This document shows, piece by piece, positions 59,190 to 64,000 of a stretch of DNA of 64,000 nt (positions are counted from its first letter, which is position 1; each line of letters starts with the position of its first letter). A model generated the notes under the pieces. That model saw nothing but the letters and a program-made list of their open reading frames with translations, was not told the origin of the DNA and did not search any database. The stretch comes from Paludibacterium sp. B53371 (GTDB lineage: Bacteria; Pseudomonadota; Gammaproteobacteria; Burkholderiales; Chromobacteriaceae): contig NZ_CP069163.1 of NCBI RefSeq assembly GCF_018802765.1, forward strand, positions 2,862,311 through 2,926,310, written 5' to 3'. A program made the translations under genes and the position numbers.

Positions 59190-60692
59190 CTACTGCCGCG
59201 CGAAGGTCTGCCTCCTCAGTTGCACGGCCTGCAACACCTGCGCGCGACCAACCTTTGCCAACCCGGCCAGATCGGCCAGGGTCAGCGCCAGACGCAAGGT
59301 TCGATGCAAGGCGCGTGCAGACAGATGCAGTCGCCCCAACAACTCAGCAAGAAACTCAAGCAAACCGGTTTCGACACGGCAATAGCGCTCAAGTTCACCT
59401 GCCGTCAAAAAAGCATTCACCTTGCCCTGGCGATGCAGTTGACGCTCACGCGCCATCTGCACACGCTGCAGCACGAGGGCGGACCCTTCTCCCGGGCCGT
59501 TTTGCAACAGCTCGGCAGGCGTGTGCCCCGCCATTTCCACCTGCATGTCGATACGATCCAGCAGGGGGCCGGAGATTTTACCGCGATAACGCGAAATTTG
59601 CTCAGGCGAACACAGACATCTTCCCGAGACATCCCCGGCATAGCCACAGGGGCAGGGATTCATGGCCGCCACCAGCTGAAAACGGGCCGGGAAGGAGAAA
59701 CGGCGTGCGGCGCGCGCCAGATGGACCACCCCGGTCTCCATGGGCTCGCGCAGCGCCTCCAGAGCCCGTCGTTCGAACTCGGGCATTTCATCCAGGAACA
59801 GCACCCCATGATGCGCCAGCGTGATTTCCCCCGGTCTGGGCACGCTGCCGCCCCCCACCAGCGCCGCGACCGAACTGCCATGATGCGGGGCGCGAAAGGG
59901 ACGCTGGCGCCAGTCCGCCGGATCGAAGCCCTGCGAGCTGAGGGAATGCAGCGCAGCACACTCCAGCGCCTCCGCTTCGCTCATCACGGGCAGAATACCG
60001 GGCAGACGCGCCGCCAGCATGCTCTTGCCACAGCCCGGCGCCCCGATCATCAGCAGGCTGTGGCCCCCAGCCGCCGCCAGTTCGAGAGCATGACGGGCAA
60101 CGCCCTGCCCGCGCACCTCGGCAAGATCCGGCAGCAAACGACCACACGGCGGAGACTTCGCCTCGGCGATACTCAGCGCCTGCACACCATTGAGATGCGC
60201 ACAGACCTGCAGCAGGCTGTCTGCCTGCAAAACCTGCACGCCGGGCACCAGCGCCGCCTCGGCCGCACTGGCCGTGGGCAGCACCAGGCAACGTTCAGCA
60301 CGGGCCGCATGACAGGCCATCGCCAGCGCACCGCGCACCGGCCGCAACTGCCCGGACAGCCCCAGCTCGCCGGCGAACTCATGCCGGGCAAGTGGCGCTG
60401 CCAGCAGTTGGCCGGAAGCGGCCAGGATGCCCAGCGCAATCGGCAGATCGAAACGGCCGGAGGCCTTGGGCAGGTCAGCCGGCGCCAGGCTGACGATGAT
60501 CTTGCTGGCGGGAAATTCAAAGCCGGAGGTCTGAATCGCGCTGCGGACCCTGTCGCGACTCTCCTTGACCTCGGTATCAGGCAAACCAACGATATGAAAA
60601 GCGGGCAACCCCGCTGAAAGATGCACTTCCACTTCCACGTCGGGCGCATCCGCACCATCCAGCGCCCGACTATGCACCACGGCGAGCTTCAT
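59190..60692 (-). CDS. comM: YifB-family Mg-chelatase-like ATPase ComM
   Basis: This 500-residue AAA+ helicase promotes branch migration during integration of transformed DNA. It has an N-terminal Lon-like S5 domain (residues 1-170, with the LPDTEVKESRDRVRSAI segment), Walker A GAPGCGKSM near residue 218, the Walker B-containing HHGVLFLDEMPEF near 289, and a C-terminal domain with NPCPCGY and CRCSPEQI-like cysteines near 350. It starts 8 bases after the ubiK stop. Confidence 0.94.
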   Translation of the reverse strand: MKLAVVHSRALDGADAPDVEVEVHLSAGLPAFHIVGLPDTEVKESRDRVRSAIQTSGFEFPASKIIVSLAPADLPKASGRFDLPIALGILAASGQLLAAPLARHEFAGELGLSGQLRPVRGALAMACHAARAERCLVLPTASAAEAALVPGVQVLQADSLLQVCAHLNGVQALSIAEAKSPPCGRLLPDLAEVRGQGVARHALELAAAGGHSLLMIGAPGCGKSMLAARLPGILPVMSEAEALECAALHSLSSQGFDPADWRQRPFRAPHHGSSVAALVGGGSVPRPGEITLAHHGVLFLDEMPEFERRALEALREPMETGVVHLARAARRFSFPARFQLVAAMNPCPCGYAGDVSGRCLCSPEQISRYRGKISGPLLDRIDMQVEMAGHTPAELLQNGPGEGSALVLQRVQMARERQLHRQGKVNAFLTAGELERYCRVETGLLEFLAELLGRLHLSARALHRTLRLALTLADLAGLAKVGRAQVLQAVQLRRQTFARQ

Positions 60693-60700
60693 CGCCGCAA

Positions 60701-60961
60701 TCAGGCGTGGCCGTGTTCCGCAGCCTCATCCGACGCCCCTTCCAGACGCGCCAGACGCTCCTCCAGCCGAGCCAGCTGCTCGCGGGTGCGAACCAGTACC
60801 TCCTGCTGCACCTCGAACTCCTCGCGGGTAACCAGATCCAGCTTGCTGAAAGTCGCGGCCATCATGGCCTTGAGGTTTTTCTCCACATCCCGAACCGGGC
60901 TAGCGGCGATGGTCTCACTGATTTTGCTGCTCAATTCCTCGAACAGTTTCTGACTAAGCAT
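60701..60961 (-). CDS. ubiK: Ubiquinone biosynthesis accessory factor UbiK
   Basis: This 86-residue protein (YqiC/BMFP family) has an N-terminal amphipathic helix (MLSQKLFEELSSKISETI) and a C-terminal coiled coil (VREQLARLEERLARLEG-like region, 55-75) that trimerises. UbiK helps assemble the aerobic ubiquinone-synthesis complex in E. coli. The start is the ATG at 60961; the upstream in-frame extension covers the glnK regulatory region. It precedes comM, a frequent neighbour. Confidence 0.93.
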   Translation of the reverse strand: MLSQKLFEELSSKISETIAASPVRDVEKNLKAMMAATFSKLDLVTREEFEVQQEVLVRTREQLARLEERLARLEGASDEAAEHGHA

Positions 60962-61066
60962 GGCAATACTCCGTTCGTATTCGGTCTGATTGAAATCCGG
61001 CTTGAGTGTAGCAAAAAGCCCCAGCTCCCGCAGTGTCCGTGGCATGCACCAGACTTGCCAGCCAAC

Positions 61067-61081
61067 GCACCAGCATGGTGC
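61067..61081. promoter_or_regulatory. NtrC binding site
   Basis: GCACCAGCATGGTGC is a perfect palindrome matching the NtrC consensus GCACC-N5-GGTGC. Its centre is about 200 bases upstream of the predicted glnK start point, a usual distance for an enhancer site. Confidence 0.85.
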
Positions 61082-61244
61082 ATGAACAGACGAGCCGGAC
61101 CTGCGCCCCCGCATCACCGCCCTGCCCTCGTTCAGACAACAACGCGGACGAACAGACAGCCTGCTTTTTTCAAGCGGCCGAAATGCTGGCTGGATAAGGC
61201 ATTCAGTCTGCTCGCGGAATTTTTTTCTCACAACAGTGTGAGGC

Positions 61245-61260
61245 TGGCATGTTTTCTGCA
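61245..61260 (+). promoter_or_regulatory. Sigma-54 promoter of glnK-amtB
   Basis: TGGCATGTTTTCTGCA has GG and GC at the exact -24/-12 spacing and agrees at most positions with TGGCACG-N4-TTGCW. The predicted start point is near 61272, 47 bases before the glnK ATG. Confidence 0.9.
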
Positions 61261-61273
61261 ATGCAGCATATGA

Positions 61274-61657
<384 letters not shown>

Positions 61658-61680
61658 TCATTGGACAGGGGGGAATAGAG

Positions 61681-62991
61681 ATGAAGAAAACCATCACTGC
61701 GCTGGGTCTGGTCGGGCTGTTTCTTGCCCTGCCGGCTTTGGCCGATGCGCCGGCAGGTCCGGCACTGCAAGACTTCAAGGTCATCAACTCCGGTGACACG
61801 GCCTGGATGATGACCTCGACCGCGCTGGTTCTGTTCATGACCATCCCGGGTCTGGCGCTGTTCTACGGTGGCATGGTACGCAAGAAGAACGTCCTGGCGA
61901 CCCTGATGCAGAGCTTTGCCATTACCGCACTGGTCACGATCATCTGGACGGTCATCGGGTACAGCCTGGCCTTTACGGTCGGCTCGCCGTACATCGGCGA
62001 CCTCAGCCGCGCCTTCCTGCAGGGCATGGACTACCTCAGTGACGTCAAGAAGATCAGCGTCCACCCGAGCGCCGGCACCATTCCTGAAGCAGTCTTCATG
62101 ATGTTCCAGATGACCTTTGCCATCATCACGCCGGCACTGATCACCGGTGCCTTTGCCGAGCGGATGAAGTTCTCCGCCATGCTGATCTTCATGACCCTGT
62201 GGTCGATTCTGGTCTACGCGCCGGTCGCCCACTGGGTGTGGGCACCGGGCGGATGGATGGCCGGCAAGGGGGTCCTGGATTTTGCCGGCGGCACAGTGGT
62301 GCACATCAATGCCGGTATCGCCGGTCTGGTCTGTGCCCTGGTGATGGGCAAGCGTGTCGGCTTCGGCAAGGAAGCCATGCCGCCGCATAACCTGGTCCTG
62401 ACGCTGATTGGCGCTTCGATGCTGTGGGTAGGCTGGTTCGGCTTCAACGCCGGCTCCGCGGTCGTCGCCGATGGGCGCGCCGCCATGGCCATGGTCACCA
62501 CCCAGATCGCCACTGCCGCGGCGGCACTGGCCTGGATGTTTGCCGAATGGCTGACCAAGAAAAAGCCGTCCGTGCTCGGCATCGCCTCCGGCGCCGTCGC
62601 CGGCCTGGTGGCCATCACGCCGGCCTCCGGTTTCGTCGATGTACAGGGTGCCCTGATCATCGGCATCGCTGCCGGGGTGGTCTGCTTCTGGGGTGCCACC
62701 GGCCTGAAGCACATGCTGGGCTATGACGACTCGCTGGATGCCTTCGGTGTTCACGGCGTCGGCGGCATTCTCGGCGCCCTGCTGACCGGTGTCTTCGCCG
62801 TCAAGCATATCGGCGGCGCCGATGGCAGTCTGGCCACTCAGGCGCTGGGGGTTGGCGTCACGGCGGTGTACTGCGCGATCGTGACCTTCATCCTGCTGAA
62901 AGTCATCGATCTGGTTGTCGGTCTGCGTGTCGCCGAAGAAGAAGAACGCGAAGGGCTGGACGTGGTTCTGCACGGTGAACGCATCGAATAA
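61681..62991 (+). CDS. amtB: Ammonium transporter AmtB
   Basis: This 436-residue inner-membrane channel has a signal peptide (residues 1-22), about 11 transmembrane helices, the conserved GLALFYGGMVRKKN near 60, the pore histidines in VVHINAGIAGLV and FGVHGVGG, and a cytoplasmic C-terminus that binds GlnK. The start is the ATG at 61681, preceded by a GGGGG-AATAGAG sequence; an earlier in-frame start overlaps glnK. A UUCG-loop terminator follows. Confidence 0.96.
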   Translation: MKKTITALGLVGLFLALPALADAPAGPALQDFKVINSGDTAWMMTSTALVLFMTIPGLALFYGGMVRKKNVLATLMQSFAITALVTIIWTVIGYSLAFTVGSPYIGDLSRAFLQGMDYLSDVKKISVHPSAGTIPEAVFMMFQMTFAIITPALITGAFAERMKFSAMLIFMTLWSILVYAPVAHWVWAPGGWMAGKGVLDFAGGTVVHINAGIAGLVCALVMGKRVGFGKEAMPPHNLVLTLIGASMLWVGWFGFNAGSAVVADGRAAMAMVTTQIATAAAALAWMFAEWLTKKKPSVLGIASGAVAGLVAITPASGFVDVQGALIIGIAAGVVCFWGATGLKHMLGYDDSLDAFGVHGVGGILGALLTGVFAVKHIGGADGSLATQALGVGVTAVYCAIVTFILLKVIDLVVGLRVAEEEEREGLDVVLHGERIE

Positions 62992-63017
62992 GCACAGAAT
63001 TCGTGGTAAGGGACTTT

Positions 63018-63043
63018 GGGGCGCTTCGGCGCCCCCTTTTTTT
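63018..63043 (+). terminator. Intrinsic terminator after amtB
   Basis: The stem GGGGCGC/GCGCCCC with a TTCG tetraloop is followed by C and seven T residues, 27 bases past the amtB stop. Confidence 0.95.
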
Positions 63044-63061
63044 GTCTGCCGGGCGGACAAA

Positions 63062-63086
63062 GAAAAACGGGCGCCGCAGCGCCCGT
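63062..63086 (-). terminator. Intrinsic terminator after sspB
   Basis: The stem ACGGGCGC/GCGCCCGT with a CGCA loop is followed on the minus strand by T4-5. It lies 17 bases past the sspB stop, back to back with the amtB terminator. Confidence 0.9.
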
Positions 63087-63102
63087 GATGATTCGATCCG
63101 GC

Positions 63103-63549
63103 TTACTTGACGATGCGCAGGTTGGGCGGCCCCTTGGGCTTGTCGCCCTCGGGGGCGGCAGGCGAAGCAGACTGATTGCCCTTCTCGCCCGGAATCGCCG
63201 CCGGTGCATGATCAACGGCATGCAGGTGCTCGGTATTGGCCAGCTCGACATCAAACCCCATCCCCTCACCGGTTTCGCGGGCGAAGATCGACATCACGTT
63301 GCCAATCGGCACGAAGACCTGACGGGCCACACCGGCAAAACGCGCCGAGAAGGTGATCAGGTCATTATCGATGCGCAGCTCCTTGGTGGCATCGGCACTG
63401 ATGTTCAGCACAATCTCGTTGTTCTGCACATACTCGCGCGGCACATCGGTACGCTCATTGACCCATACGACGATATACGGCGTATGACCGTTGTCGGTGC
63501 ACCACTGATGCAGGGCACGGAGCAGATAGGGTTTGGTGCTGGTGGTCAT
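63103..63549 (-). CDS. sspB: ClpXP adaptor (specificity-enhancing factor) SspB
   Basis: This 148-residue protein delivers ssrA-tagged proteins to ClpXP. The globular domain (1-105) contains PYLLRALHQWCTDNGHTPYI (7-26) and LNISADATKELRIDND near 48. A flexible linker ends in the ClpX-binding tail PPNLRIVK. It follows sspA by 9 bases, the usual sspA-sspB operon. Confidence 0.95.
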   Translation of the reverse strand: MTTSTKPYLLRALHQWCTDNGHTPYIVVWVNERTDVPREYVQNNEIVLNISADATKELRIDNDLITFSARFAGVARQVFVPIGNVMSIFARETGEGMGFDVELANTEHLHAVDHAPAAIPGEKGNQSASPAAPEGDKPKGPPNLRIVK

Positions 63550-63558
63550 GGGAACCCC

Positions 63559-64000
63559 TTATTTACGCATGGCCTTTTCGGACGGCGTCAGCGAATCGAT
63601 GAACGACTGGCGCTGGAAAATACGCTCGGCGTACTTGAGAATCGGCGCGGCACTCTTGCCCAGATCGATGTTGTAGTGTTCCAGACGCCACATCAGCGGC
63701 GCGATGGCCACATCGATCATCGAGAAATCATCGGCCAGCATGAACTTCTGCTTGGCAAAGATCGGGGCGATGGTGGTCAGGCCGTCACGGATGGCTTCAC
63801 GGGCCTTGGTGGCTTCCTTGCCGGTCGCACCGGATTCCAGTGTCTTGACGTGGTTGAACAGTTCCTTTTCGAAACGGAACAGGAACAGACGGGCACGGGC
63901 ACGCATCACCGGATCGGCCGGCATCAGTTGCGGGTGCGGGAAGCGCTCGTCGATGTATTCGTTGATGATGTCGGATTCATGCAGGATCAGATCACGCTCG
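63559..64000 (-). CDS. sspA: Stringent starvation protein A, N-terminus beyond window edge
   Basis: About 147 C-terminal residues are visible. They begin within RDLILHESDIINEYIDERFPHP, the glutaredoxin-like to helical domain junction of the GST fold, and continue through the C-terminal domain with DDFSMIDVAIAPLMWRLEHY. SspA binds RNA polymerase and changes promoter choice under starvation. The start codon and first roughly 55 residues lie right of 64000. It is upstream of sspB in the same operon. Confidence 0.94.
   Translation of the reverse strand, partial: ERDLILHESDIINEYIDERFPHPQLMPADPVMRARARLFLFRFEKELFNHVKTLESGATGKEATKAREAIRDGLTTIAPIFAKQKFMLADDFSMIDVAIAPLMWRLEHYNIDLGKSAAPILKYAERIFQRQSFIDSLTPSEKAMRK

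Overview
The window looks like chromosomal core sequence from a GC-rich betaproteobacterium, most probably of the order Neisseriales (Chromobacteriaceae or a relative). The evidence is the gene content and order: gmk-rpoZ-spoT, glmM-folP-ftsH-rlmE, carA and carB split by an extra gene, a pilBCD-like set followed by coaE-zapD-yacG, ubiK-comM, and sspA-sspB. I see no phage, insertion sequence, CRISPR array or rRNA operon. There is one tRNA gene, the initiator tRNA-fMet. I do not name a species because sequence inspection alone cannot settle it.

Layout. 1-4.2 kb: nucleotide and stringent-response genes (spoT partial, rpoZ, gmk on minus; a purine permease and apt on plus). 4.3-8.3 kb: a divergent patatin-like protein and arginine catabolism (arcA, arcB). 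8.3-16.2 kb: a flavin/iron-sulphur reductase, an SDR protein, trmB, a glutathione peroxidase, a DUF1841 protein, a 2-hydroxyacid dehydrogenase, membrane proteins, an FKBP isomerase and alr. 16.2-22.6 kb: glmM, folP, ftsH, rlmE, yhbY, greA. 22.7-27.9 kb: carB, a LeuE-type exporter and carA, preceded by an arginine-codon-rich leader reading frame. 28-37.5 kb: a type II secretion operon in the order gspC-D-E-F-G-H-I-J-K-L-M. 37.7-42 kb: fatty-acid oxidation genes (acyl-CoA dehydrogenase, etfBA, a MaoC-type hydratase) with a palindromic operator over the etfB promoter. 42-46.4 kb: queG, tsaE, amiC, yacG, zapD, coaE. 46.4-49.4 kb: prepilin peptidase and two compact pilus-assembly proteins. 49.5-57.7 kb: a porin, photolyase, comEA, a CcsA/YpjD-type protein, ffh, purB, tRNA-fMet, uppP. 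57.7-64 kb: dsbA, a SPOR protein, comM, ubiK, glnK-amtB behind a sigma-54 promoter, sspB and sspA (partial).

How the parts fit. The single prepilin peptidase at 46.4 kb is the likely processing enzyme for the four pseudopilins GspG-J, and for GspK, of the secretion operon. carAB (carbamoyl phosphate synthesis) and arcAB (arginine breakdown) sit at opposite ends of arginine metabolism, and each carries a candidate regulatory structure. etfBA and the acyl-CoA dehydrogenase form an electron-transfer unit for beta-oxidation. glnK-amtB has a textbook nitrogen-limitation promoter. comEA, comM and the pilus-type genes suggest DNA uptake capacity. The most interesting unexplained signals are regulatory: the carA leader, two tandem palindromes between the porin and photolyase genes, and the N-terminally reduced pilB/pilC pair. 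I found no clearly new multi-gene system.
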